From the NCBI GenBank assembly GCA_032358255.1, contig JAULBX010011099.1:744001-808000 (forward strand): DNA of 64,000 bases. Direction: 5' to 3'. This DNA is from Heterotrichella gracilis. Taxonomy: Eukaryota; Sar; Xanthophyceae; Tribonematales; Xanthonemataceae. The notes under the pieces were generated by a model. That model saw nothing but the letters and a program-made list of their open reading frames with translations. It did no database searches and was not told the origin of the DNA. Of the stretch, positions 45,426-54,417 are shown piece after piece. Position numbers and translations under genes: made by a program. How positions within the stretch are numbered: position 1 is the stretch's first letter; each line of letters begins with the position of its first letter.

Positions 45426-46613
45426 TTACACGATCATTTTTGAAAATGGAACAATGGCACCGCACTCTCTGGCATGGGGATACAATCTGTTTGCCTGCGG
45501 ACTTTCAATAATGGTGAAGGAAAGAATTTCTTTTTGCCAATCATAAGTTTCCGAATAATACGGACCGATCCAGGCGCTTAAAAAATATTCGTCGGGTACA
45601 AATCCCTTTAATTCTATTTCACAGTGAAATTCTTCGGAAGATCTATCCGGCATCTCTATGAATGCTTTGTTTACGGGGATTGCCTGTCCAATCATTTGTC
45701 CCATTTGATTGGAAATATTAAAGGCCACAAAAGAAGGTTTAAAGGCAGCGTTTTTATGTAAGGTAAATTTGATGTGTAAAGCAAGTTCAGGTTGTTGTCC
45801 TTTTACCTCAATTTGCAATGAACTGAAATAAACGGGACTTGATATGGCTTCTGTTTGTTTCCAGCTTGTGTTGAGGTCATTGGCATGCAGGTATTTTGAA
45901 ACCACTTTCGAGGTCTCGCCGCTTTCAATGATCTCGCCTTTACTTAATAAGATGGCGGTTTTACAAATATTGCTCAGGGAGTTAAGATCGTGGCTCACAA
46001 ACAAAACGGTTCTTCCGCTCTTACTCACATCTTCCATTTTCCCCAAACATTTTTTTTGAAATTCGGCATCGCCTACTGCTAATACTTCATCTATGATCAG
46101 AATTTCATTTTCTAAAAAGGCCGCCACGGCAAAAGCAAGTCGAAGCTGCATGCCGCTGCTGTAATGTTTGAGAGGCGTATCAATAAATTGCTCTACTCCG
46201 GCAAAATCAACAATGGCATCAAAGTTTTTCGCAATTTCTGAACGACGCATACCAAGAATTGAGCCGTTCATAAACACATTTTCGCGACCACTTAGCTCGG
46301 AATGAAAACCCGTGCCAACTTCTAAAAGACTGGCAATTCTACCGCGACCAATTATTTTACCGCTGGTAGGAGGGGTGATCTTACTCAGTATTTTTAAGAG
46401 GGTGGATTTACCTGCGCCGTTTTTGCCAATGATACCCAGTGTTTCGCCGGGCATCACATCAAAACTAATGTGTTTGAGTGCCCAAAATTCCTCTCGTTTT
46501 AGGGAGGGTTTTAAAAAGGAGAACAGGCTTTCTCTTAAACTCAGATACGGCTGTTTATTGCTGTTTATCCGGTATTTTTTAGAAAGGTCTTTTATTTCAA
46601 GAATTGGCTTCAA
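45426..46613 (-). CDS. Wzt-type ABC transporter ATPase for polysaccharide export
   Basis: 395 residues from an inferred TTG start. Walker A GIIGKNGAGKSTLLKILS, signature YSSGMQLRLAFAVA and Walker B ILIIDEVLAVGDAEFQKKC. Residues from about 245 form a C-terminal domain (ALHIKFTLHKNAAFKPSFVA, MGQAIPVNKAFIEMPDRS) like the Wzt carbohydrate-binding domain that recognises the finished chain end. The ATPase drives export through a Wzm-type permease. No permease gene is seen beside it or elsewhere in the window. Confidence 0.9.
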   Translation of the reverse strand: MKPILEIKDLSKKYRINSNKQPYLSLRESLFSFLKPSLKREEFWALKHISFDVMPGETLGIIGKNGAGKSTLLKILSKITPPTSGKIIGRGRIASLLEVGTGFHSELSGRENVFMNGSILGMRRSEIAKNFDAIVDFAGVEQFIDTPLKHYSSGMQLRLAFAVAAFLENEILIIDEVLAVGDAEFQKKCLGKMEDVSKSGRTVLFVSHDLNSLSNICKTAILLSKGEIIESGETSKVVSKYLHANDLNTSWKQTEAISSPVYFSSLQIEVKGQQPELALHIKFTLHKNAAFKPSFVAFNISNQMGQMIGQAIPVNKAFIEMPDRSSEEFHCEIELKGFVPDEYFLSAWIGPYYSETYDWQKEILSFTIIESPQANRLYPHARECGAIVPFSKMIV

Positions 46614-46825
46614 CAGGGTAAATATAGGAAATTAGAGCCTGTTTTTCAAAGATATTTAGCCTCTGTTCTGATGGTTCTGCTCAAGAGGGTTCGATGCTTA
46701 TAGGAATGGTGATTATGAATCTCGAAATATTTTGCTGATGGTGCAAGATTAAAAACACGTTGAAATCATTTGAACGAACCGTTTATTTTTTGACAAACTA
46801 CTATCAAATGAAAGGAAATTTATAT

Positions 46826-46833
46826 TAGTTTTG
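46826..46833 (+). promoter_or_regulatory. Bacteroidota -7 box for the giant repeat-protein gene
   Basis: TAGTTTTG matches TAnnTTTG, 60 bases before the ATG at 46894. No -33 TTTG at normal spacing. The 280-base gap 46614-46893 holds no gene. Confidence 0.45.
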
Positions 46834-46893
46834 TATTGCTAGAACCCAAAAAATATTTTATCAAACACTGTTTCACTCTTATAAAATTTACTC

Positions 46894-49800
46894 ATGTTCT
46901 TAAAATTTTTTCATCAATATTGTTTTGTTGTTTTAATTATGATTTTAACAGCAAATTTATTCAGCCAAACGTACTCCTTTACCCCATGCGGCGCCACCGG
47001 CCGCTATGGTCCTACTCAAAGCCAAATTAATACAGCTTATGCGAGCACGAATTTAAATGGTGCTGTAACATCTTATTCAGGAACCCAATCCTGGACAGTT
47101 CCTTCTGGAGGTATTTATAGAATTGAATGTTATGGCGCGCGAGGAGGTCAAAGTTATGCCTTTATACCAGGTGGATCAGGTGCCAAAATGCAAGGTGATT
47201 TTACATTGACGGTTAACCAGGTTTTAAAAATTTTAGTTGGTCAAATAGGCTTATCTGGGCAGCAAGCCGGAGGTTCAGGAGGAAGTTTTGTCACTGATAA
47301 CTCTAATAACCCTCTGATTATTGCTGGTGGCGGAGGTGGAGCCAACTATATAACTTCTTTATCTTATGGCATTGCCAATATGCAGGCTACTACTAGTACA
47401 ACTGGAATGAGTGGGGCAAATGCCAATGCAAGTATTACAGCCGGTATAGGAGGATCTGCAGGAGGCGGAGGTTCAATTAGCCCTACTTACAGTATTAATG
47501 TAGCTTCCGGAGGAGGAGGTTTATTGGGTAATGGACAAAGCGGAAATCCAGGAACCGGAGGAATGGCTTTTATAAATGGTGGTGATGGTGGTGCCGGTGC
47601 CACTTCAACCGCAGGTATTGGTGGCGATGGTGGATTTGGTGGAGGCGGAGGTGCAGATTGGTCAGGTTGGCTTGGCAGTGGTGGTGGTGGCGGATACTCA
47701 GGCGGTGGAGGCGGTGCATATTTCGGCTGTGGTGGAGGAGGTGGTTCTTTTAATGCAGGAGCAAGCCAAAGCAATACGGCCGCTTATAATACAGGAGCGG
47801 GTTATGTGGTTTTTACAAAAATAGCCGGGGTTAATATTATTCAAACAGCTTCTGTGGCTTGCAACGGACAATTAAGCGCTGCACTTACGGCTTCTGCCTA
47901 TGGCGGACAAGCTCCTTATAGTTATACATGGACCCCTGCTGTTGGCAGCAGTTCAACTGTTTCCGGTTTAGGGGCTGGTACCTATACGTGTAGGGTAGCG
48001 GATGCCAATGCTGTCATATATACAAATACCTTTACAATTTCTCAGCCACCTCAGCTTAATCTTACAGTCACCAATCAAAATTCTGTTTCTTGTAATGGCG
48101 GATCAAATGGTTCAATTAGTTTATCTGCATCTGGAGGTGCGGGAATTTACTCTTACAATTGGTCACCGAATACAGCTTTCACTTCATCTGTTTCAGGATT
48201 ATCAAGTGGTACTTATTCTTGTACGGTCATTGATGCAAATGGCTGTAGTGCCAGTGTGAGTGTTGTGATTCAACAACCCTCACCTTTAACTGTTATTGGA
48301 ATAGCATCCAATCCTACTTTATGTTCAGGAACATCTTGTATTTTAGTTGGCGCCGGTGCTAATACCTATACTTGGAGCGGCGGCGTTACCAATGGAGTGG
48401 CTTTTACACCAAGCATCACTACTAATTATACGGTTACAGGAATGAATGCCGTTGGTTGCACAGCCACTGCAGTGACAGCGGTTGTTGTGAATACTTCACC
48501 TACCATTACCATCGCAGGTTCCAGTTCAGTATGTGCTGGAGACGATGTGACGCTTACAGCAAGCGGCGCAACAAGTTATACCTGGAGCAATGCTTCCAAT
48601 TCGTCTTCTATTAGTTTTACTCCTTCATCAACATCTTCTTATTCTATCATTGGCTCCAATGCAAATGGCTGTCAAAATACTGCAGTCAAAACAGTTTCTG
48701 TGATTAATATAACGGTGGTGAATGCAAATGCAAGTAGTACTGCTGTCTGTATCGGAAATCCACTTACTTTATCTGGTAGCGGCGCTTCAACCTATACATG
48801 GACAGGAGGCATTACTAACAATCTAAGTTTTACACCTAGTGTTAGCTCATCCTACACAGTTACCGGTACAGGAGCTTGCGGCATTGCCTCCGCAACAATC
48901 GGCATTATTGTAAATTCTCTACCTACAGTTTCAGCAAACGCCAGCTCAACTGTTATTTGTTCAGGCAATTCAGTAATTTTAAATGGATCAGGTGCACAAA
49001 CATATAATTGGTCAAATGGTGTTACAAACAATGTGGCTTTTTCACCGACTATCACTACTTCCTATGCTGTTATAGGAACTGATGCAAATGGATGCCAAAA
49101 TTCTGCTTCCAAAACTATTAGTGTGAATGCACTTCCATTGGTAACAGCAAATACTACCAACTCTGTCATTTGTTTGGGAAACTCTAGTACTTTATTTGGA
49201 GGTGGCGCTTTAACGTACACATGGTCTAGTGGTGTTACAGATAATGTTGCTTTTACTCCGGGATCAACAGCAAGTTATACTGTTACCGGTACAGATGTCA
49301 ATGGTTGTCAGAACTCTGCTGTAAAAACCATCACTGTTATTGGCTTACCAATTGTCACTGCTAATAGTTCGACGAATGTTGTTTGTTCCGGCAATTCAGT
49401 TACATTGTTTGGAAGTGGAGCAAATACTTATACTTGGTCAAATGGCGTTATAAATAATAGCACATTTACTCCAAGCACAACTTTAACTTATACTGTTTCA
49501 GGATCGAATTCTTGTTTCACAAACACAAGTGCGATAACCGTAAGCGTTAACACCTTACCAAATATTCAAGCAAACGCCACAAGCCCTGTGATTTGTTTTG
49601 GAAATACCACCACCCTTTTTGGTAGCGGTGGCGTAACTTATACCTGGACAGGAGGCATAACAAATAATGTTCCGTTTAGTCCCGTTAGTTCTTCATCTTA
49701 TACAGTTATTGGAACAGGGTCTAATGGTTGTCAAAATACTGCAGCGAGATCCATTACCGTTAATTCACTTCCAACGTTAACAATTTCTGGTAATAACACT

Positions 49801-51300
49801 ATCTGTAATGGTTCAGCAACAAGTTTGAGTGTCAGTGGAGCATCTAGTTATACATGGAATACAGGCTCAAATGCTACCAGCATTTCCCTCAATCCTACTT
49901 TAACATCTACTTATTCAGTTTTTGGAATAAACACTAATAGCTGTGTTAATACAACAAGCCTGAGTATTACAGTAAATCCCTTGCCAACATTAACTATTGT
50001 TGGAACAAATACAATTTGTAATGGTTCATTAACCAGTTTAACAGTGAGCGGAGCCTCAACTTATACATGGAGCAATGGAATGAATGGGTCAAATATTTCT
50101 GTGAGTCCTTCCGTGACAACTTCCTACTCAGCCAACGGAACAAATTCTTTTGGTTGCACGACTTCATTGCCTCCTATTTTCATTGTGAATGTTAATCCAT
50201 TGCCAACACTGACAGTTAACTCAGGAACAATGTGTACAGGCGGGAGTTTTACAATAAATCCAAGCGGTGCAAACACTTATACCTATTCAGGTGGAAGCAA
50301 TGTTGTGAGTCCTGTTAACAATACAAATTATACTGTTGTTGGAACGAATACACTTACAGGCTGTAGCTCAACTAATTTGGCTATTTCTAGCATTATCGTG
50401 TTGGCGCCACCAACAATTGCAGTAAGTAATGGCACTATTTGTATGGGACAATCATTCACTATAACACCAGTTATGAACCTACCAAACATCGCCAATTCAT
50501 ACACCTATTCAAGCGGCAGTCCGGTTGTAAATCCGAGTAATAATACAACGTATACTGTAACAGGGATAAGCACTTTAGGATGTGTTTCATTACCAGCTAT
50601 TGTTTCAGTTGTTGTAAATACTGTCCCGGTAATAACGGTAAATAATGGCGCCATCTGTTACGGACAATCATTTACCTTGGTTCCAAGTGGAGCAAATACG
50701 TACACTATAAATGGAGGATCAGCAGTAGTCTCACCAAATGTAAACAGTTCGTATTCAATTACGGGAACAAATATTCAAGGCTGTTATGGCAATACTGCCG
50801 TCTCAAATATTACAGTTAATCCCTTACCAGTAATTCTAATATCCACTTCCAACAACAAATTATGTATCGGTGAAACTGTTTTGATAAATGCTTCAGGCGC
50901 AACGAGTTTTTCATGGAGTAATGGTTCAACAAGCACTTCGATCACTGCGACACCTTCTACTACAAGCATTTATTCGGTTACCGGCACAGACCTTAACGGA
51001 TGTGTAAAGGAGCAATCTATTACAATAGAAGTTTCTGAATGTACCGCCATATCTAATTTTAGCAAATTGGAATTTTTTGAACTCTACCCTAATCCCAATA
51101 ATGGAAACTTCTATATAAAATCTTCCATTGAATTGAATGTCAAAATTCTAAATGAATTAGGTCAAGAAGTAAGATCACTATCACTTAATAATTCTAATAG
51201 TCAAGAATGTTCTGTTACAGATCTTTCAAAAGGTATTTATTATTTGATTGGGAATTTTAAAGGTGAAATTTTGACGAAAAAATTTGTTGTTATTGATTAG
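46894..51300 (+). CDS. Giant T9SS-secreted repeat protein with glycine-rich N-terminus
   Basis: 1468 residues. Signal peptide FCVVLIMILTANLFSQ-like at residues 9-25. Residues about 55-310 are glycine-rich (GGGGGANYI, GGGGGYSGGGGGAYFGCGGG) and resemble the glycine-rich domain first seen in ALK/LTK receptors, with aromatic-Cys positions. Two SprB-type repeats follow (for example CNGGSNGSISLSASGGAG), then about 13 Ig-like units of about 70 residues sharing the pattern C-x-G...GA-x-x-Y-x-W...Y-x-V-x-G...GC. The C-terminus is a type A T9SS sorting domain (LYPNPNNGNFYIKSS). The protein is probably a surface adhesin or gliding-related filament. Divergent from the glycan locus. Confidence 0.88.
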   Translation: MFLKFFHQYCFVVLIMILTANLFSQTYSFTPCGATGRYGPTQSQINTAYASTNLNGAVTSYSGTQSWTVPSGGIYRIECYGARGGQSYAFIPGGSGAKMQGDFTLTVNQVLKILVGQIGLSGQQAGGSGGSFVTDNSNNPLIIAGGGGGANYITSLSYGIANMQATTSTTGMSGANANASITAGIGGSAGGGGSISPTYSINVASGGGGLLGNGQSGNPGTGGMAFINGGDGGAGATSTAGIGGDGGFGGGGGADWSGWLGSGGGGGYSGGGGGAYFGCGGGGGSFNAGASQSNTAAYNTGAGYVVFTKIAGVNIIQTASVACNGQLSAALTASAYGGQAPYSYTWTPAVGSSSTVSGLGAGTYTCRVADANAVIYTNTFTISQPPQLNLTVTNQNSVSCNGGSNGSISLSASGGAGIYSYNWSPNTAFTSSVSGLSSGTYSCTVIDANGCSASVSVVIQQPSPLTVIGIASNPTLCSGTSCILVGAGANTYTWSGGVTNGVAFTPSITTNYTVTGMNAVGCTATAVTAVVVNTSPTITIAGSSSVCAGDDVTLTASGATSYTWSNASNSSSISFTPSSTSSYSIIGSNANGCQNTAVKTVSVINITVVNANASSTAVCIGNPLTLSGSGASTYTWTGGITNNLSFTPSVSSSYTVTGTGACGIASATIGIIVNSLPTVSANASSTVICSGNSVILNGSGAQTYNWSNGVTNNVAFSPTITTSYAVIGTDANGCQNSASKTISVNALPLVTANTTNSVICLGNSSTLFGGGALTYTWSSGVTDNVAFTPGSTASYTVTGTDVNGCQNSAVKTITVIGLPIVTANSSTNVVCSGNSVTLFGSGANTYTWSNGVINNSTFTPSTTLTYTVSGSNSCFTNTSAITVSVNTLPNIQANATSPVICFGNTTTLFGSGGVTYTWTGGITNNVPFSPVSSSSYTVIGTGSNGCQNTAARSITVNSLPTLTISGNNTICNGSATSLSVSGASSYTWNTGSNATSISLNPTLTSTYSVFGINTNSCVNTTSLSITVNPLPTLTIVGTNTICNGSLTSLTVSGASTYTWSNGMNGSNISVSPSVTTSYSANGTNSFGCTTSLPPIFIVNVNPLPTLTVNSGTMCTGGSFTINPSGANTYTYSGGSNVVSPVNNTNYTVVGTNTLTGCSSTNLAISSIIVLAPPTIAVSNGTICMGQSFTITPVMNLPNIANSYTYSSGSPVVNPSNNTTYTVTGISTLGCVSLPAIVSVVVNTVPVITVNNGAICYGQSFTLVPSGANTYTINGGSAVVSPNVNSSYSITGTNIQGCYGNTAVSNITVNPLPVILISTSNNKLCIGETVLINASGATSFSWSNGSTSTSITATPSTTSIYSVTGTDLNGCVKEQSITIEVSECTAISNFSKLEFFELYPNPNNGNFYIKSSIELNVKILNELGQEVRSLSLNNSNSQECSVTDLSKGIYYLIGNFKGEILTKKFVVID
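47830..51045 (+). repeat. Tandem SprB (2) and Ig-like (about 13) coding repeats
   Basis: Units of about 66-77 codons, separated by linkers such as VNSLP, VNPLP and VNTLP. DNA identity between neighbours is moderate by eye, highest among units 4-7 of the Ig group (pattern VTANSS...VCSGNSVTLFGSGANTY), which suggests recent internal duplication in the middle of the array. Confidence 0.8.
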
Positions 51301-51328
51301 CGCATTGGGTTTTTTAATAGTTGTTTAA

Positions 51329-51384
51329 CCGGCTCCGCAGGCTCCGATTTTAATCGGAATGCAATCCTTCGCAGCGGTTTAAAT
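51329..51384. repeat. Intergenic palindromic element, copy A
   Basis: 56 bases beginning CCGGCTCCGCAGGCTCCGAT, with an inner palindrome CCGATTTTAATCGG. It aligns without gaps to 52339-52394 at about 43 of 56 positions. It starts 29 bases behind the stop of the giant gene. Confidence 0.7.
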
Positions 51385-51508
51385 ATCCTTCGTGGCACGA
51401 ATAAGGATTAATTACAGAATTAATTGGATCCGAAATAGTATTTCGAATCCCTTATTTCTCGTAAATTGCAATGAAATGCAAGATAAATTCAGCGAAACTA
51501 TACTCAAT

Positions 51509-52207
51509 ATGGCAAAAGCTAAACCTATAATATATATATTTCTTTTTCTTACGTTAACAGGTTGTTATGTTGTTGTTCCAAAAAAATACTTTAGTAAGTA
51601 TTCATCTATTCTGGCAAATAATCCTGTTGATCCAAATTTTTTTGATGTGTCAAAGGCCTATACCTTTAGTTGGGACACACTAGATGAAGAAATGTCAAGA
51701 AAATATAAGAGGAAAATTAATAATTTCAATTACTCGTTTTTTTACGCAAATAACCTTTGCGCAGAAATTAGTATTCCACATTATTCTAATGCAACAAAGC
51801 AGTGGATTTTTGATCAAGAGGACTATCTTAATGCCGTAAAACAAAATTTACTTAACCCTACTGAAGATTTTAGCTGGTATTATTTTGAAATAATAGACAG
51901 CTCTCTCTTTATTTATAACGTTATTTTTGACATAGGTAGTTGGAATGTTATGAATAGGGGGAAAGTGGTAAGATCAAAAGGTAAAATAGTAAAGGATGCA
52001 ATAACCTATGAGCCTAATAAAAAGAGGATAATTAAGAAATTTAATGATAGAAATGTGCAAATAATTCATAAAATCGAACTAACACATAAACCAGATTCAA
52101 GTATGGCAGATATTTACTGTATGTATAGTTATCAACCAAAACCATATCGCAGAATTTATTCAAAAAACTCACCTAATTATGTGAATCCGTGCTCAAGAAA
52201 AAAATGA
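51509..52207 (+). CDS. Lipoprotein of unknown function
   Basis: 232 residues from ATG 51509; a longer frame from 51392 would start inside repeat DNA and lacks a signal peptide at the proper place. Lipobox YIFLFLTLTGCYVVVP with Cys18. The mature part is Tyr/Asn-rich (YSFFYANNLCAEISIPH, DFSWYYFEIIDSSLFIYNV) and basic near the C-terminus (EPNKKRIIKKFNDRNVQI). No family is recognised. It is flanked on both sides by copies of the same intergenic element. Confidence 0.7.
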   Translation: MAKAKPIIYIFLFLTLTGCYVVVPKKYFSKYSSILANNPVDPNFFDVSKAYTFSWDTLDEEMSRKYKRKINNFNYSFFYANNLCAEISIPHYSNATKQWIFDQEDYLNAVKQNLLNPTEDFSWYYFEIIDSSLFIYNVIFDIGSWNVMNRGKVVRSKGKIVKDAITYEPNKKRIIKKFNDRNVQIIHKIELTHKPDSSMADIYCMYSYQPKPYRRIYSKNSPNYVNPCSRKK

Positions 52208-52338
52208 GCAATTATCAAAGAATAATAAATAAGAAAGTTAAGATTAATTATTTTTTGTACATGAGTTTAAGATGCAATGATTTAAAATAAAGTAACAGAG
52301 CTGTTTTTAAACAAACAATAGTTATTTCAATATAACCC

Positions 52339-52394
52339 CCGGCTCTGCAGGTTCCGATGGCTATCGAATTGCAATCCTGCGGAATGATTTAAAT
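52339..52394. repeat. Intergenic palindromic element, copy B
   Basis: 56 bases beginning CCGGCTCTGCAGGTTCCGAT; the inner palindrome is changed to CGATGGCTATCG. Direct orientation relative to copy A, 1010 bases away, so the two bracket the lipoprotein gene. Confidence 0.7.
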
Positions 52395-52428
52395 TCAAAG
52401 GATTTTAAATCCCGGATATTTTATTGAT

Positions 52429-52453
52429 TGCGAAGGATTACAAATCCTTCGCA
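52429..52453 (-). terminator. Hairpin overlapping the uvrC stop codon
   Basis: Perfect 11-base stem TGCGAAGGATT / AATCCTTCGCA with loop ACA. The stop codon (52438-52440) and the last four sense codons of uvrC (52441-52452: A, K, D, L with part of a further A) lie within the hairpin. No T-run follows, so its function as a terminator is uncertain; it may be a repeat-derived mRNA end. Confidence 0.55.
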
Positions 52454-54273
52454 GCACTTTGATTTTCATTTTGACTGTTAAAATGCTCCAAAACCAATTT
52501 CGCCTTCGCGCTTCCAATCACCTTTTCTAATTCTTCAAACCCCGCTTCTTTAATGTTTTTCACGCTCTTTAATTCTATGAGTAATTTTTCGGCAGTCTTG
52601 TCGGAGATGCCCTTTATTTCATTCAATTCTGTTTTAAAGGTTTCTCTGCTGCGTTTGTTACGGTGATGGGTAATGCCGAAACGATGCGCCTCATCACGGA
52701 TCTGCTGAATAATTTTTAAGGTCTCACTGCGTTTATCCAAATACAAAGGCAAAGGGTCACCGGGAAAATAAATTTCTTCCAAACGTTTGGCAATGCCTAT
52801 CACCGCTACCTTTCCCATGAGTTTAAGTTTACGTAAACTGTTCACTGCCGCACCTAATTGTCCTTTGCCTCCATCAATCACGATCAATTGCGGCATGGGT
52901 AAATTTTCTTCCAGCACTCTGCTGTATCTTCGCAAGATCACTTCTTCCATGGTGGCAAAGTCATCGGGACCAAGCACCGTTTTGACATTATAATGTCGGT
53001 ATTCTTTTTTGGCGGGTTTACCGTCAATAAACACCGGCATGGCACTCACCGCATACTCTCCCTGAATGTTGGAGTTGTCAAATCCTTCAATTCTCCGCGG
53101 CTCTTCTTTCATGCGCAGGTCTTTCATCATTTGCTGCATGATGCGATCGGTATGCCTTTCAGGATCCGTTAAAGCAATTTGTTTTTCGCGTTCTTGTTTG
53201 TAGGCCAAGGCATTTTTATAACAGAGATCGAGCAATTGTTTTTTATCGCCAATTTTTGGGATCACATAGTCACAGTCAGGCAGAAGGATCTCAGGGGCAA
53301 AAGGCACCAGAATTTCTTTACTGGAAGAATGAAAACGGTTTCTGAATTCAATGATGGCGAACAATAAAAGTTCTTCATCACTTTCTTCCATTTTTTTCTT
53401 CATTTCAATGGTTTGCGCATGAATAATGGCTCCGTCAATGATCTTAAAATAATGCGCATAAGCATTTTTTTCATCGCTAATGATATTGATCACATCAGTA
53501 TTGGTAATAGAAGGATGAACAATGGTAGATTTACTCTGGTAATCACTTAAAATATCGATTTTATTTTTAAGACTTTCTGCCTTTTCAAATTCGTATTTTT
53601 CAGCCGCCGTCTGCATCTGTTCTTTCAGATCACGCAGAGCCCCACCAATGTTTCCTTTAATGATCTGCCTGATCTCTTTAATATTTTGATCGTACTCTTC
53701 CTCCTCTTGTTTGTTCACGCAAGGGGCTTTACATCGACCAATGTGAAATTCCAAACAGGCTCTGAATTTTCCTTTGTCAATATTTTCTTTACTTAAAAGA
53801 TAAGTGCAGGTTCTTAATGGATAGGTCTGACGAATCAAATCCAATAAGGTATGCATTAATTTAACAGAGGCATATGGACCAAAATACTCGCTTCCATCTT
53901 TGATTTGTTTACGGGTATAAAATAAACGCGGAAAACGTTCGTTTTTTAATATGATCCAGGGATAGGTCTTATCATCGCGTAAATTAATGTTGTAGCGGGG
54001 TTTCAGACTTTTGATCAGATTGTTTTCCAGTAAAAGCGCATCTAATTCAGAGTTTACTTTAATGGTCTTAATGTCGTTGATCTTACGCACCATTATACGT
54101 AATCGTCCACTGTCGTGTTCTTTGGTGAAATAAGATGTGACACGTTTTTTTAGATTTTTTGCTTTTCCAACATACAATAATAAATTTTCTGCATCGTAAT
54201 ACTGGTATACACCGGGACCATCAGGCAACGTTTTAAGAATATTTTTGATATGTTCCGGAAAATCTTCAGACAT
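52438..54273 (-). CDS. uvrC: Excinuclease ABC subunit C
   Basis: 611 residues, normal length. GIY-YIG nuclease at residues 12-95 (LPDGPGVYQYYDAENLLLYV, GKAKNLKKRVTSYF), a Cys-rich segment CLEFHIGRCKAPCVNKQEE, the UVR helix pair near residue 210, the RNase H-like second nuclease (IEGFDNSNIQGEYAVSAMPV, VIDGGKGQLGAAVNSLRKL) and helix-hairpin-helix motifs at the end (ELNEIKGISDKTAEKLLIEL). It makes both incisions in nucleotide excision repair with UvrB. Its last codons are inside a dispersed hairpin repeat. Confidence 0.97.
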   Translation of the reverse strand: MSEDFPEHIKNILKTLPDGPGVYQYYDAENLLLYVGKAKNLKKRVTSYFTKEHDSGRLRIMVRKINDIKTIKVNSELDALLLENNLIKSLKPRYNINLRDDKTYPWIILKNERFPRLFYTRKQIKDGSEYFGPYASVKLMHTLLDLIRQTYPLRTCTYLLSKENIDKGKFRACLEFHIGRCKAPCVNKQEEEEYDQNIKEIRQIIKGNIGGALRDLKEQMQTAAEKYEFEKAESLKNKIDILSDYQSKSTIVHPSITNTDVINIISDEKNAYAHYFKIIDGAIIHAQTIEMKKKMEESDEELLLFAIIEFRNRFHSSSKEILVPFAPEILLPDCDYVIPKIGDKKQLLDLCYKNALAYKQEREKQIALTDPERHTDRIMQQMMKDLRMKEEPRRIEGFDNSNIQGEYAVSAMPVFIDGKPAKKEYRHYNVKTVLGPDDFATMEEVILRRYSRVLEENLPMPQLIVIDGGKGQLGAAVNSLRKLKLMGKVAVIGIAKRLEEIYFPGDPLPLYLDKRSETLKIIQQIRDEAHRFGITHHRNKRSRETFKTELNEIKGISDKTAEKLLIELKSVKNIKEAGFEELEKVIGSAKAKLVLEHFNSQNENQSAAKDL

Positions 54274-54417
54274 GTTACGAAGTTAGGAATATGTGGTGGA
54301 AAACGGAATAATTGTATAAAATCTTAATTAATCTCTTAAAAAAAGGATGAGTTTCATTTTCCCAAAAAATCCTGTACCTTTCTCCTTATTCTTCCCAACC
54401 ATTAAAAAAAACAAGCC

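Noticed and set aside
28193-46613. Horizontally acquired island boundaries around the glycan locus
   Set aside because: No integrase, tRNA or flanking direct repeat was found at either end, and base composition looks similar by eye.
47487-47774. Proline-rich minus-strand frame opposite the giant gene
   Set aside because: It is the complement of the glycine-rich coding stretch (GGN codons give proline on the other strand), with no start context of its own.
51440-51462. TTCGAATCC phrase suggesting a tRNA T-arm
   Set aside because: No acceptor stem, D-arm or anticodon arm could be built around it.
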